64,000 nt of DNA. Origin: Nocardia asiatica NBRC 100129 (lineage in GTDB: Bacteria > Actinomycetota > Actinomycetes > Mycobacteriales > Mycobacteriaceae). Below the pieces are notes generated by a model. The model was not told the DNA's origin. It saw nothing but the letters and a program-made list of their open reading frames with translations, and ran no database searches. The stretch covers positions 1-64,000 of the forward strand of contig NZ_BAFS01000070.1 in the NCBI RefSeq assembly GCF_000308415.1, given 5' to 3'. This document shows positions 44,935-56,041 of this stretch, piece after piece. Positions within the stretch are counted from its first letter, which is position 1, and each line of letters starts with the position of its first letter. A program made the position numbers and the translations under genes.

Positions 44935-45432
44935 ATGTACGAGGCCAACGCGACCGTGATCGGCACGATCGCCACCCATCCGGTCAAGCGCGACCTGACC
45001 AACGGCGAGCAGGTGGTGACCTTCCGGCTGGCGAGCAATTCCCGCAGGTTGGATCACGCCTCCGGACAATGGGTGGACAACGGCACGCTGTACCTCACCG
45101 TGAGCTGCTGGCGCCGATTGGTGGCGGGTGTGGACGCGTCGTTGCGGCGGGGTGATCCGATCATCGCCTACGGTCAGCTGCGCTCGCACGAGTACCGCAG
45201 CAAGGACGGCGTGGAACGGCGGGACCTGGAGATGCGCGCCAGCGTGGTCGGACCGGACCTGTCCCGCTGCGCCGCGCAGCTGACCCGGTTGTCGGATTTG
45301 CCGTCGCGGAATACTTCCGGGACCGTGAGCGCTGAAGGTCGGGTGCCGGTCGCCGACGCGCCGGGGGAGAATGGCGCAGTCACCGGTTCGGCACCGCCTC
45401 GCGGCAGCGCGCCCGAGCCCGTCGACGCGTGA
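44935..45432 (+). CDS. ssbB: Single-stranded DNA-binding protein, second type (SsbB-like)
   Basis: 165 residues from the ATG at 44935, with AAGGGG upstream. OB fold: ANATVIGTIATHPVKRDLTNGEQVVTFRLA, then WVDNGTLYLTVSCWRRLVAGV and GDPIIAYGQLRSHEYRSKDG (read in pieces). The C-terminal tail is variable and lacks the acidic DDDIPF end of replicative SSB, which marks it as the accessory paralogue. It lies beside ettA as in M. tuberculosis Rv2478c-Rv2477c. Confidence 0.9.
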   Translation: MYEANATVIGTIATHPVKRDLTNGEQVVTFRLASNSRRLDHASGQWVDNGTLYLTVSCWRRLVAGVDASLRRGDPIIAYGQLRSHEYRSKDGVERRDLEMRASVVGPDLSRCAAQLTRLSDLPSRNTSGTVSAEGRVPVADAPGENGAVTGSAPPRGSAPEPVDA

Positions 45433-45511
45433 TCGCGCGACCGGGTTCCGTCCCGGCGGCAGGGTAGCTCTGCTTCGTCCCCGATCTCCCGCACCGATAG
45501 GCTTCACACTT

Positions 45512-47188
<1,677 letters not shown>

Positions 47189-47201
47189 GTTCGCCGCGGC
47201 T

Positions 47202-47233
47202 GGGTGGGTGCGCGGTTCCGCCCGCACCCACCC
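47202..47233 (+). terminator. Hairpin after ettA
   Basis: 11-bp stem (47202-47212 with 47223-47233), 10-nt loop, 13 nt after the stop. No T tract. Confidence 0.6.
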
Positions 47234-47534
47234 GCCTGGGGGGCTGCTCGTCGCATCGGCCGGATTTCGCGTATGTCCGAGCCTCCGGACCTGATGTCGG
47301 CGGCGCTATTTCATCGTGTGCGACTCTCTGGCCGGTGCGGAGGAGCGCTCGGAGCCGGGGCGGCCCTCGGTCACTGCCCGGTGTTTGCCCGATCGGTGTC
47401 GGCTCGGAGTGATCAGGCCGGAAACCACGGGAAGTCGGGGGAGAAGCGCCTCGGCGTTGCGCGGTCGACGAGGTTTCTCGAGAACGCGAAACAGGAGTGA
47501 CACCTACCCGCGCGTAGCCCACTAGGGTGGAGTC

Positions 47535-47657
47535 GTGAATGCGCAGGCGCAGTTCGAGCAATCGGTGGCTTCGACCGCCGACGCGGTGGCCGAGCTGACC
47601 CGAGGTACCGGTGCGGCGCCGCTGCCGCCGCGGATACGACCTGTAGCGCTCACCTGA
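47535..47657 (+). CDS. Candidate leaderless small gene (40 aa) upstream of gdh
   Basis: GTG at 47535 is preceded by TAGGGT (47523-47528) with 6 nt between, the spacing of actinobacterial leaderless genes, and there is no Shine-Dalgarno. It encodes NAQAQFEQSVASTADAVAEL, then a Gly/Pro/Arg-rich end. It could be a regulatory leader peptide for gdh, a short protein, or the start of a broken gene. Confidence 0.4.
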   Translation: MNAQAQFEQSVASTADAVAELTRGTGAAPLPPRIRPVALT

Positions 47658-47848
47658 CGTTCGCGGGTCCGATTCTGTGCTGTGCCCGAGGTCATCCCGT
47701 CTGATCTCGGCACACGAGCGGCGAACTCCGCGGTCGTGGTGAATACCCGGATGTGAAAAGGGAATTCACCCACGCGTCATCGGCGCACAGTTACCCTCGG
47801 ACCGGCGTCACTTTGTTACGGAACCGATATCCGAGGGAGTTGGCGAAA

Positions 47849-50800
47849 ATGACCGTCTCGTCCGAATTGTCCAGCGCGGCGTGGGCCGCGGGTTTGCCGC
47901 AGTCACTGCGCGGCGAGCTCGCGACGCTCGAGGAGGCGTACTTCCGCCACGTCGACGCGGGCGATGTGGACTGTGCGATCACCGGCATCACCCAGATCTT
48001 CCGCAGGCACCTGGAATTGGCCGTGACACGTCGCCCCGGCCGCGCGCTGGTGCGGGTGTACCACCCGGACGACGCCTCGGGGGTCGGTGCGGCGCTGCAG
48101 GTCGTCACCGACGACATGCCGCTGCTGGTCGAGTCGATCAGTTCGTCGCTGAGCCGGATCGGCGTCAGCGTGAGCGAGATCATCCATCCGATCTTCGAGG
48201 TCGAGCGGGACGCGGACGGGCGCTTGACGCACGCCGCCGCGCACGAGGTGGACGGCACCGGCACGGCCGGCCTGCGCGAATCCTGGATGCACGTGCAACT
48301 GCACCCGTCGACCAGCGCGGCGCTGCTGGCCAAGGTCGAGAGTGCGGTCCCGGACGTGGTGGACGATGTGCGTCAGGTGATCGGCGACACCGAAGCCATC
48401 GAGGACGTGCAAAGCAAACTGGCCGATGACCTGGAGTCGGCCGCCCAATCCCAGTCCGCTCCGTTCGCGCCTGCCGAGCTGACCGATACCGCCAAGCTGC
48501 TGCGCTGGCTGGCGCGGGGGAACTTCACCCTCCTCGGTTACGCGCGCTACCGGCTGAGCAGCGACGAGGGTCGCGAGCTGTCCACCGTCCTGCCCGCGAC
48601 GTGCCTGGGCGTGCTGCGGCCGGACGTGGGCACCGACTTCCACGTGCCGGTCAACGGCGGCGACCGGCCGCTGCTCACGCTGACCCAAGGGCTGGTCCCC
48701 GCTACGGTGCACCGGGCGGTGTACCCGTACTTCGTCAGCGTCGCCGACTTCGACGCGCGCGGGTCGATCATCGGTGAACACCTGTTCATCGGCGTCTTCA
48801 CCGTCACCGCCGTGCACGAGAACGTCCTCGACATCCCCGTGATCGAACGCCGGGTTCGCTCGGCGATCGAGGAAAGCGGATTCGACCTGGATTCGTTCTC
48901 CGGACAGGCGATGCTCGAGGTCATCCAGTCCTTCCCGCGCACCGAACTGTTCTCCGCCGACGCCGAGACGCTGCGCCGTACCGCCACCGCCGTGCTGAGC
49001 GTGAGCCTCCGGCGTCAGGTGCGGTTGTTCCTGCGCGCGGACACCTACGGGCGCTACGTCGCCTGCCTGGTCTATCTGCCGCGGGACCGCTACACCACCA
49101 GTTCGCGGCTGGAGATGCAGGAGATCCTGGTCCGTGAACTGGGTGGGGTGTCCATCGACTACTCCGCGCGGGTGGGCGAAAGCGATTTGGCGCGAGTGTA
49201 TTTCACGGTGCGCATGCCGGAAGCCGAGCACGGTGTCCCGCGCCGGACGCCGCCGGCCGCCGACACCTCCGAGCCCAACCGGCTGCGTCTGCAGAACCTG
49301 CTCGCGGAGGCGAGCCGCACCTGGGACGACCGCCTGAACGACGAGGTGAGCACGTCGACAGTGCTCGATCCGGCCGTGGTGCAGCGGTACGCGGAGGCCT
49401 TCCCGGAAGGTTACAAGCAGGATTTCGCCGCTGCCCGCGCGCTGACGGACATCGTGCGCCTGGAGCGGCTCCGCGAGGGCGGCATCGACCAGTACCTCTA
49501 CCGGAAGCCGGATTCGGCGCCGGGTTCGTGGCGTTTCACCCTCTACATCGGCGGCGGCGGAATCTCGTTGAGCCAGGTGCTTCCGCTGTTGCAGAGCCTC
49601 GGCGTCGAGGTGGTGGACGAGCGGCCCTACCAGATCGAGCTGGAAGCCGCGTCCGACGGTGGCGCAGGCGGGGAGCGCTGGATCTATGACTTCGGTCTGC
49701 TCGCCCGTCCCGAATTGTTGCGCAGTTCGCTCGACCGGGATCTCGACGCGGAACTGCTCGAGTCCACCAGTCGCGCCGCCGTGCTGGAGGCGGAGGTGCG
49801 CGGGCTGCGTGAGCGGTTCGTGGAAGCGTTCGAGGCCATGTGGTACGGCCGCGCGGAGGCGGACGGACTCAACGAGCTGGTGCTGCGCGCCCGGCTGCCG
49901 TGGCGCGCCGTCTCGATCCTGCGCACCTACGCGAAGTACCTGCAGCAGGCGGGGTTTCCGTACAGCCAGGCGAACATCTGCCGTGTGCTGCTCACCTATC
50001 CGGATATCGCGCGTCTGTTCGTCGACCTGTTCGCCGCGCGTTTCGACCCCGACACCGTCTCCGCCGAGCACGCCGCCGAGCTGGAGACCAAGGTGCGCGG
50101 GCGAATCGACGAGGTGGTCAGCCTGGACGCGGACCGTATCCTGCGCGCGATCCTCGGCTTGGTCACGGCGACGCTGCGCACCAACTACTACGTGACCGAC
50201 GCCGAGGGCAGCCCGCGCGACTTCGTCTCGGTGAAGGTCGAACCGCACGCGATCGCCGAGCTGCCCAAGCCACGGCCGCAGTTCGAGATCTTCGTGTACT
50301 CCCCGCGGGTGGAGGGCGTGCACCTGCGCTTCGGTTCGGTGGCGCGTGGTGGTTTGCGGTGGTCGGATCGGCTGGAGGACTTCCGTACCGAGATTCTCGG
50401 TTTGGTGAAGGCGCAGGCGGTGAAGAACGCGGTGATCGTGCCGGTGGGCGCCAAGGGCGGTTTCGTGGTGAAACAAGCGCCCGCCGCTACCGGCGATCCG
50501 GTCGCCGACCGGCAGGCGTTGGGTGCGGAAGGTGTCGCCTGCTACCGCACGTTCATCTCCGGCTTGCTGGACGTCACCGACAACGTGGATCGCGCGACCG
50601 GCGAGGTTTTGCCCCCTGCACGGGTCGTACGGCGCGATGGTGACGACACGTATCTGGTGGTGGCGGCGGACAAGGGGACGGCGACGTTTTCCGATATCGC
50701 CAATGATGTGGCGCAGAGTTATGGTTTCTGGCTCGGTGACGCGTTCGCTTCGGGTGGGTCGGCCGGGTATGACCACAAGGCGATGGGCATCACCGCCAAA

Positions 50801-52789
50801 GGCGCGTGGGAAAGCGTGAAACGCCACTTCGGCGAGATGGACGTCGATACGCAATCGCAGGACTTCACCGTGGTCGGCATCGGCGATATGAGCGGTGACG
50901 TGTTCGGTAACGGCATGTTGCTTTCGGAGCACATTCGTTTGGTGGCGGCGTTCGACCACCGGCATATTTTCCTGGATCCTGATCCGGTTGCGGCTGTGTC
51001 TTTCCGGGAGCGGCAGCGGATGTTCGCGTTGCCGCGCTCGTCGTGGGCGGACTACGACACATCCCTGATCAGCCCCGGCGGTGGCGTGTGGGACCGCACC
51101 GTCAAGGCGGTGCCGATCAGCCCGCAGGCCAGAACGGCCCTCGGCCTGGGGGACGACGTCGTCTCGCTGTCGCCGCCGGACCTGGTGCGCGCGATCCTGC
51201 TCGCGCCGGTGGATCTGTTGTGGAACGGCGGCATCGGCACCTACATCAAGGCGAGCGTCGAGACCAACGCCGAGGTGGGCGACAAGTCCAACGACGCGGT
51301 GCGCGTCAACGGAAACCAGTTGCGCGTCAAGGTGATCGGCGAGGGCGGCAACCTGGGCGCGACCGCGCTGGGCCGGATCGAGTTCTGCCGCAACGGCGGC
51401 AAGATGAACACCGACGCGCTGGACAACTCCGCGGGTGTGGACTGCTCCGATCACGAGGTCAACATCAAGATCCTGCTCGACGCCGTCGTGTCCGGCGGTC
51501 AGCTGCCGCCGGACGAGCGCAATCCGCTGCTGGCCTCGATGACCGACGAGGTCGCGCGGATGGTCTTGCGGGACAACGTGGCGCAGAACTTCCTCATGGG
51601 CATCTCGCGCACCGAGGCGCCGCAGATGCTGAGTGTGCAGATGCGGCTCGTCGAGGATCTCGAACAGCGCCGCGGCCTCGACCGCGAACTCGAGGCGCTG
51701 CCTTCGGACCAGGAAATGAAGCACAGGCTGGAAGAAGGCTCCGGGCTGGCTTCGCCGGAGCTGGCCAATTTGATGGCGCACGTGAAGCTGTCGCTGAAGG
51801 CGGATCTGCTCGATTCCGACCTGCCCGACAGCCAGTACTTCGCCACGCGACTGCCGGACTACTTCCCGACCCCGCTGCGCGACCGTTTCGGCGCGGCGAT
51901 CAAGCGCCACCGGCTGCGCCGGGAAATAGTCACCACCATGCTGGCCAACGAGATCGTCGACTACGGCGGCATCACCTACGCGCACCGGTTGAACGAGGAG
52001 GTCGGGGCCACCACCACCGATGCGGTGCGCGCCTTCGCCGCGGCCAGCGGAATCTTCGACCTGCACCGGATGTGGGCGCGAATTCGCGCGTGCGACGCGC
52101 CTACGTCGGTGCGCGACCTGCTCGAGCTGGAGACCAAGCGCACGCTGGACCGGGCGTCCCGGTGGCTGCTGAGCAACCGGCCGCAGCCGATCGCGGTGGG
52201 CTCCGAGATCAGCCGGTACGGCGCCGACGTGCGTGAACTCGCCCCGAAGGTGCCGGGCTGGCTGCGCGGGCATCACGTGTCCACCCTCACCGACCGGTCC
52301 GCCGAGCTGATCGCCCGCGGCGCCCCGACCGATCTGGCCACCGAGGTCTTCGGTCTGCTCAACCTCTTCCCGCTGCTGGACATCGTGGACATCGCCGACA
52401 TCACCGACCGGGGCGGCGACGAGGTCGGATCGCTGTACTACGCGCTCAACGATCACCTCAAGATCGACTGGTTGTTGCAGGCGGTCAGCCACCTCGAGCG
52501 CGGCGATCGCTGGCACGCGCTGGCGCGCCTGGCGCTGCGCGACGACATGTACGGGTCGCTGCGCTCGCTCACCCTCGACGTGCTCTCCGGTGGCGACCCC
52601 GAGGAGACGGCGGATGAGAAGATTGCATACTGGGAGTCGAAGAATCAGTCCCGCCTCGGCCGAGCCAGGGCGGCGCTGTCGGAATTGTTCGAGTCCGGAA
52701 CCCACGATCTCGCCACGTTGTCGGTTGCAGCGCGGCAAGTGCGGAGCATGGTGAGCGGGGTGGGCGCTCAATCGGAGGTACCACGTTGA
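47849..52789 (+). CDS. gdh: NAD-specific glutamate dehydrogenase, large (180-kDa) type
   Basis: 1,646 residues from the ATG at 47849 after GGGAG; the longer open frame from 47753 is not needed. It converts glutamate to 2-oxoglutarate and ammonia with NAD. N-terminal ACT-like regulatory segments occupy roughly residues 1-650. The catalytic domain includes GGLRWSDRLEDFRTEILGLV and VPVGAKGGFVVK with the active lysine; the NAD domain has GIGDMSGDVFGNGML and GEGGNLGATALGRIEF. In mycobacteria the homologue (Rv2476c) is inhibited by GarA. It overlaps the thioesterase gene by 4 nt. Confidence 0.95.
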   Translation: MTVSSELSSAAWAAGLPQSLRGELATLEEAYFRHVDAGDVDCAITGITQIFRRHLELAVTRRPGRALVRVYHPDDASGVGAALQVVTDDMPLLVESISSSLSRIGVSVSEIIHPIFEVERDADGRLTHAAAHEVDGTGTAGLRESWMHVQLHPSTSAALLAKVESAVPDVVDDVRQVIGDTEAIEDVQSKLADDLESAAQSQSAPFAPAELTDTAKLLRWLARGNFTLLGYARYRLSSDEGRELSTVLPATCLGVLRPDVGTDFHVPVNGGDRPLLTLTQGLVPATVHRAVYPYFVSVADFDARGSIIGEHLFIGVFTVTAVHENVLDIPVIERRVRSAIEESGFDLDSFSGQAMLEVIQSFPRTELFSADAETLRRTATAVLSVSLRRQVRLFLRADTYGRYVACLVYLPRDRYTTSSRLEMQEILVRELGGVSIDYSARVGESDLARVYFTVRMPEAEHGVPRRTPPAADTSEPNRLRLQNLLAEASRTWDDRLNDEVSTSTVLDPAVVQRYAEAFPEGYKQDFAAARALTDIVRLERLREGGIDQYLYRKPDSAPGSWRFTLYIGGGGISLSQVLPLLQSLGVEVVDERPYQIELEAASDGGAGGERWIYDFGLLARPELLRSSLDRDLDAELLESTSRAAVLEAEVRGLRERFVEAFEAMWYGRAEADGLNELVLRARLPWRAVSILRTYAKYLQQAGFPYSQANICRVLLTYPDIARLFVDLFAARFDPDTVSAEHAAELETKVRGRIDEVVSLDADRILRAILGLVTATLRTNYYVTDAEGSPRDFVSVKVEPHAIAELPKPRPQFEIFVYSPRVEGVHLRFGSVARGGLRWSDRLEDFRTEILGLVKAQAVKNAVIVPVGAKGGFVVKQAPAATGDPVADRQALGAEGVACYRTFISGLLDVTDNVDRATGEVLPPARVVRRDGDDTYLVVAADKGTATFSDIANDVAQSYGFWLGDAFASGGSAGYDHKAMGITAKGAWESVKRHFGEMDVDTQSQDFTVVGIGDMSGDVFGNGMLLSEHIRLVAAFDHRHIFLDPDPVAAVSFRERQRMFALPRSSWADYDTSLISPGGGVWDRTVKAVPISPQARTALGLGDDVVSLSPPDLVRAILLAPVDLLWNGGIGTYIKASVETNAEVGDKSNDAVRVNGNQLRVKVIGEGGNLGATALGRIEFCRNGGKMNTDALDNSAGVDCSDHEVNIKILLDAVVSGGQLPPDERNPLLASMTDEVARMVLRDNVAQNFLMGISRTEAPQMLSVQMRLVEDLEQRRGLDRELEALPSDQEMKHRLEEGSGLASPELANLMAHVKLSLKADLLDSDLPDSQYFATRLPDYFPTPLRDRFGAAIKRHRLRREIVTTMLANEIVDYGGITYAHRLNEEVGATTTDAVRAFAAASGIFDLHRMWARIRACDAPTSVRDLLELETKRTLDRASRWLLSNRPQPIAVGSEISRYGADVRELAPKVPGWLRGHHVSTLTDRSAELIARGAPTDLATEVFGLLNLFPLLDIVDIADITDRGGDEVGSLYYALNDHLKIDWLLQAVSHLERGDRWHALARLALRDDMYGSLRSLTLDVLSGGDPEETADEKIAYWESKNQSRLGRARAALSELFESGTHDLATLSVAARQVRSMVSGVGAQSEVPR

Positions 52790-53250
52790 CGAGTTCGGTG
52801 AACCGGAACGGGACGGCGACGGGCAGTCTCGTGCTGCCCAGGCGTTTCCACGCGAAGGTGGACGTCAGGTGGTCGGACATGGACGTGTTCCAGCACGTCA
52901 ACCATGCCCGGATGGTGACGCTGCTGGAGGAGGCGCGGATCCCGTGGCTGTTCGAGGACGGCCGCCCGACCGCCCCGCTGCGCGAGGGCTGTGTGCTCGC
53001 CGACCTGCACGTCCGCTATCGCGGCCAACTGCGGCACGAGGACACGCCGCTGGATATCGCCATGTGGATCGAGCAGCTGCGCGCGGTCGACTTCACCATC
53101 GGCTACGAGGTACGGGCGGCGGGCGCCGCTCCCGATTCGCCGGCGGCGGTGGTCGCCTCCACGCAGATCGCCGCGTTCGACATGCGGGCACAGCGGCTGC
53201 GCAGGCTCACCGACGCCGAGCGTGATTACCTGTCCGAGTGGATGGAGTGA
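52786..53250 (+). CDS. Acyl-CoA thioesterase (4HBT/hotdog fold)
   Basis: 154 residues. The TTG at 52786 overlaps the gdh stop and has GGAGGT 6 nt upstream, so a TTG start is well supported. VRWSDMDVFQHVNHARMVTLLEEAR carries the Asp of 4-hydroxybenzoyl-CoA thioesterase-type enzymes; the strand DFTIGYEVRAAG follows. Substrate unknown. Similar in place to Rv2475c. Confidence 0.9.
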   Translation: MTSSVNRNGTATGSLVLPRRFHAKVDVRWSDMDVFQHVNHARMVTLLEEARIPWLFEDGRPTAPLREGCVLADLHVRYRGQLRHEDTPLDIAMWIEQLRAVDFTIGYEVRAAGAAPDSPAAVVASTQIAAFDMRAQRLRRLTDAERDYLSEWME

Positions 53251-53295
53251 GCGAGCGCACGTCGGTGTTCGTCGAATGCTGACGGCGGAGCAGCC

Positions 53296-53964
53296 GTGAT
53301 ATCGGGACAGCGAGTGCTGCACGTGTCCGATCCGGCGGAACGGGAAAATCTCGCCACGTTCCTGACCAGGGCCGTGCGCTTGGACCCGGCGGCGGTGGTG
53401 CGGCTGCGCCGCCGCGGGGAGAAGTACGTGTCCGCCTGGGTGGCGACGGGCTTCGAGGCACTGGCGATGCGCACCGTGGTCGCGGAGCTCGGCGTCGACG
53501 ACGTGACCGTCGGCGCCGAGATCGTGCTGGCCGGATCGGCGAGCGGCAGTCCGATCGACCTCGGATACTCGATGGACTCCGCATGGCGCGGCGCGTTGCC
53601 GCCCATGGACGGTTTCTCGCACGTCGAGGACGTGCCCGCGCGCACCCTGGTCGAACTCGCCGAGCAGGGAGCGCAGCTGGCGAAGGAACACGGCAGCGGC
53701 CACGGTCCGCCCGCCTCGCTGCTGGATCAGGCGGTGCTGACCGTGTCCGGAGCGGGGACCAAGGTGCAGGTGCCGATGCGGGTCGTCTTCGCGCTCACCG
53801 CGATGGATTTCATTCCGCATTCCGGGGAGAAGGCCGACCCGCGCCGCATCCCGCCCACCGAGATCGTGCGCGTCCGCGCGACCCGCACGTGGTTGCGGCT
53901 CGACGCCCGCTACGGTTCGGTCGCTCGCCGCCTCGGTGGCGGAATTCCTTTGCTGCCGCACTGA
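53296..53964 (+). CDS. Conserved hypothetical (Rv2474c-like)
   Basis: 222 residues from a GTG with GGAG 6 nt upstream. An N-terminal alpha/beta part (HVSDPAERENLATFLTRAVRLDPAAVVRLRR, read in pieces; WVATGFEALAMRTVV) is followed by SPIDLGYSMDSAWRGALPPM and the end VRATRTWLRLDARYG. No known domain is recognised. It is the third gene of the gdh-thioesterase run, as in mycobacteria. Confidence 0.8.
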   Translation: MISGQRVLHVSDPAERENLATFLTRAVRLDPAAVVRLRRRGEKYVSAWVATGFEALAMRTVVAELGVDDVTVGAEIVLAGSASGSPIDLGYSMDSAWRGALPPMDGFSHVEDVPARTLVELAEQGAQLAKEHGSGHGPPASLLDQAVLTVSGAGTKVQVPMRVVFALTAMDFIPHSGEKADPRRIPPTEIVRVRATRTWLRLDARYGSVARRLGGGIPLLPH

Positions 53965-54069
53965 TCGCGCCGTACGCCGAACCCGGTGTGGTAGCCGGGT
54001 CCTGGGGCGGCCCTCGCTCGCTTACCGGACGGTCCGCGAACCTCGCCGTCCGCGCGGCCCCGCCCGGGT

Positions 54070-54415
54070 GACCACCTATTCGGCGGCATGTTGTCTACCG
54101 GAAGATCCTCCACCCCGAGGTCGTAAAGGTCGGCCGAGTCGCGCTTGGCAGCGTGTCGGACACCTCGCCCGGCACCAGCACCGCTTCGCGGCCCGCCGCC
54201 GGGTCGGCGAATTTCTTCGCGTGAACCGGGCCGCGACGTGAGGTACCGGCACATGGTGGCTGTGTGGTGTTGCCTGGCGCCAGTCGCGGGTTGTCCGGAC
54301 GAGCGTGTATCGCCTCGTCGGAGCCTCGACAGGGGATCACCTGCGGTGTGAATCAACTCGAGCGGCTTGCCGAGGACGGTGTCCCCGGCGGGCAGTGGGA
54401 TCTGGTAGTGCTTGC
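54070..54415 (-). pseudogene. Possible frameshifted gene remnant
   Basis: Three protein-like stretches appear on the minus strand: YHGKHYQIPLPAGDTVLGKP (from about 54415), VHAKKFADPAAGREAVLVPG (from about 54224), and AKRDSADLYDLGVEDLPVDN (from about 54149). The first and third share a frame, the second is in another. This pattern suggests one short protein with two frameshifts. I do not recognise the family. Confidence 0.4.
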
Positions 54416-54680
54416 CGTGGTATTCCAGACGTCAGCGCCGCGTGAGTAGGGGAGTTTACGAACGTCATCGCGTGGTCGCGCTGCCGTCGGCCTGCTTCGG
54501 TATCGTTGCCGCCGGATCAAAGTTTACCGAAATATGCGGCGGGACAGTGTATTTGAAACGTCAATTGCCAACCGTTCGGCACTGCGTGCGTCTCCGCTGC
54601 GTGACACGGCCCGTGCGGGCGGCCGAAGGACATACCTTTCTCGAGTAGCGCATGCGGGCCGGGATGCGATCGATGAAATG

Positions 54681-54714
54681 GGCGGCGCCGTCGGCAGGAG
54701 GGGACGGCGCCGCC
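54681..54714 (-). terminator. Hairpin after azlD
   Basis: 12-bp stem (54681-54692 with 54703-54714), 10-nt loop, with TTTC on the minus-strand side. It lies 43 nt after the azlD stop. Confidence 0.65.
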
Positions 54715-54756
54715 CTCGTGCGCGAAGCAGCATGGTGCGAAGGTCTTTTCGGCCGG

Positions 54757-55065
54757 TCAAGAGACGCCGATCAGGCGCAGGAGTGCCGTGGTCGCGGCGG
54801 AGGCGAGAATCACCACCAGGATGGGACGCCGGAACCAGGCCAGCACTCCGCCGACGAGAACTCCTGCGGGCACGGCGAATCCGATGCTCGCGGTGCCCAG
54901 CGGCAACGTGGTCACGGCGACCAGCGCGGTCAGCAGCACGACGGCGCCGATTTCCAGCAGACGCACCACGCGTGCCGGTGGGCGCACTCGATCGCGCAGC
55001 GCGGGCCCAGCCCAGCGGAACGCATAGGTGCCCGCGGCGAGGGCGACGATGCCGGCGGCCAGCAT
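54757..55065 (-). CDS. azlD: AzlD small subunit of branched-chain amino acid exporter
   Basis: 102 residues; the ATG overlaps the azlC stop (TGATG). Four hydrophobic helices, with TYAFRWAGPALR and LPLGTASIGFAVPAGVLVGG typical of AzlD. It works with AzlC to export valine/leucine or analogues. Confidence 0.88.
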   Translation of the reverse strand: MLAAGIVALAAGTYAFRWAGPALRDRVRPPARVVRLLEIGAVVLLTALVAVTTLPLGTASIGFAVPAGVLVGGVLAWFRRPILVVILASAATTALLRLIGVS

Positions 55066-55778
55066 CACGCCGGCCCGGATGTGGTCGCCGGTTCCGGCTT
55101 CTCGCGTGCCGCGACCAGTACTCCGGACAGGGCGAGCAGGACCGGCAGGCCCGTCGGCAGGAACGGAGCGCTGATCAGCGCGATCGCGGCGCCCACGCAT
55201 ACCGCCGCGAGAGTGGTTCGATCCCGCAGGGCGGGCACCACCAGCGCGAGCAGGACCGCGGGGAAGACCGCGTCGAGTCCGAACGCCGAGGTATCGGTGA
55301 CCACCGATCCGATCAACGCTCCGGCAGCCGCGCCACCGGGCCAGGCGAACAGCACCCCCGCGCCCGTCAGCCAATAGGCCGCTCGCCTGCGGCGCGCGTC
55401 GGGCTGCGCGATGGTCATGGCGACGGACTCGTCGTTCATCAAATGCACGCCCAGCTGCCTGCGCCAACCGGTGCCCACCGCGTCGGGCACCGACAGTCCG
55501 TACGGCACATGCCGGGCGTTCACCAGCAAACCCGCCAGCACCGCCGCGACCGGGCTGCCGCCCGCGGCGACGATGCCGATGAAGAGGAACTCCGAACTCC
55601 CGGCGAGCACCACGCATCCGAGCAGGACCGGAAGCCATACCGGAAAGCCCGCGCTCACCGCCGTCGCACCATAGGAAATCCCGATCACGCCGACGGCCAG
55701 GCACACCGCCCCGATCCCCGCCAGCGTGTCTCTATCCAGTGTTCGCCATATCGAACGCACGTTTCCTATAGTGAACAT
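55065..55778 (-). CDS. azlC: AzlC large subunit of branched-chain amino acid exporter
   Basis: 237 residues from the ATG at 55778. About seven helices. GISYGATAVSAGFPVWLPVL, then FLFIGIVAAGGSPVAAVLAG and LLVNARHVPYGLSV, are AzlC/YgaZ signatures. It is divergent from an XRE-cupin gene, the usual regulator of azlCD, with a large palindrome between them. A GTTCG-N6-CGAAC repeat (55741-55756) lies just inside its start. Confidence 0.9.
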   Translation of the reverse strand: MFTIGNVRSIWRTLDRDTLAGIGAVCLAVGVIGISYGATAVSAGFPVWLPVLLGCVVLAGSSEFLFIGIVAAGGSPVAAVLAGLLVNARHVPYGLSVPDAVGTGWRRQLGVHLMNDESVAMTIAQPDARRRRAAYWLTGAGVLFAWPGGAAAGALIGSVVTDTSAFGLDAVFPAVLLALVVPALRDRTTLAAVCVGAAIALISAPFLPTGLPVLLALSGVLVAAREKPEPATTSGPA

Positions 55779-55905
55779 GGCACAGCGGTACGTCAATATG
55801 GTTTTCTGTCGATGGTCCCGTCGAGCGATCGATGGAGCGAATCCACACAACGCAACCACTGACCTCGACCCCAGGTTTCGAGCGAAGCGAGACCGAGCAT
55901 CCGCC

Positions 55906-56000
55906 GTTCGCGGCCCGGCTCGCGTTCGAGCGACCACCGCGTCCGCGACGAAGTCGCCAGCGGTGGTCGCTCGAACGCGAGCCACCAAGGGGCCGCGAAC
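55906..56000. repeat. 95-bp palindromic element with 35-bp stem
   Basis: 55906-55940 (35 nt) pairs with 55960-55983 (24 bp perfect) and, after a 6-nt bulge, with 55990-56000 (11 bp perfect). The 19-nt loop holds its own 5-bp hairpin. A further 8-bp hairpin follows at 56003-56021. It lies in the azlC/xre divergent region. Confidence 0.9.
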
Positions 56001-56041
56001 ACGCAGCGCCGAAGGCGCTGCAAATCGAACACGGAGCTGAA

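Larger units (their letters stand above)
47189..47848. other. 660-bp region between ettA and gdh
   Basis: It holds the ettA hairpin (47202-47233) and one candidate leaderless small gene (47535-47657). The rest has no supported gene. The promoter of gdh must lie in its right part. Confidence 0.5.
53965..54756. other. 790-bp region without an intact gene
   Basis: No intact gene is supported. It holds a possible frameshifted minus-strand coding remnant (54070-54415) and the azlD terminator (54681-54714). Confidence 0.5.

Noticed and set aside
47903..52771. A 1,622-codon open frame antisense to gdh
   Set aside because: It is a high-GC shadow of gdh; composition is His/Arg/Gln-rich with no domain, and the plus-strand gene is certain.
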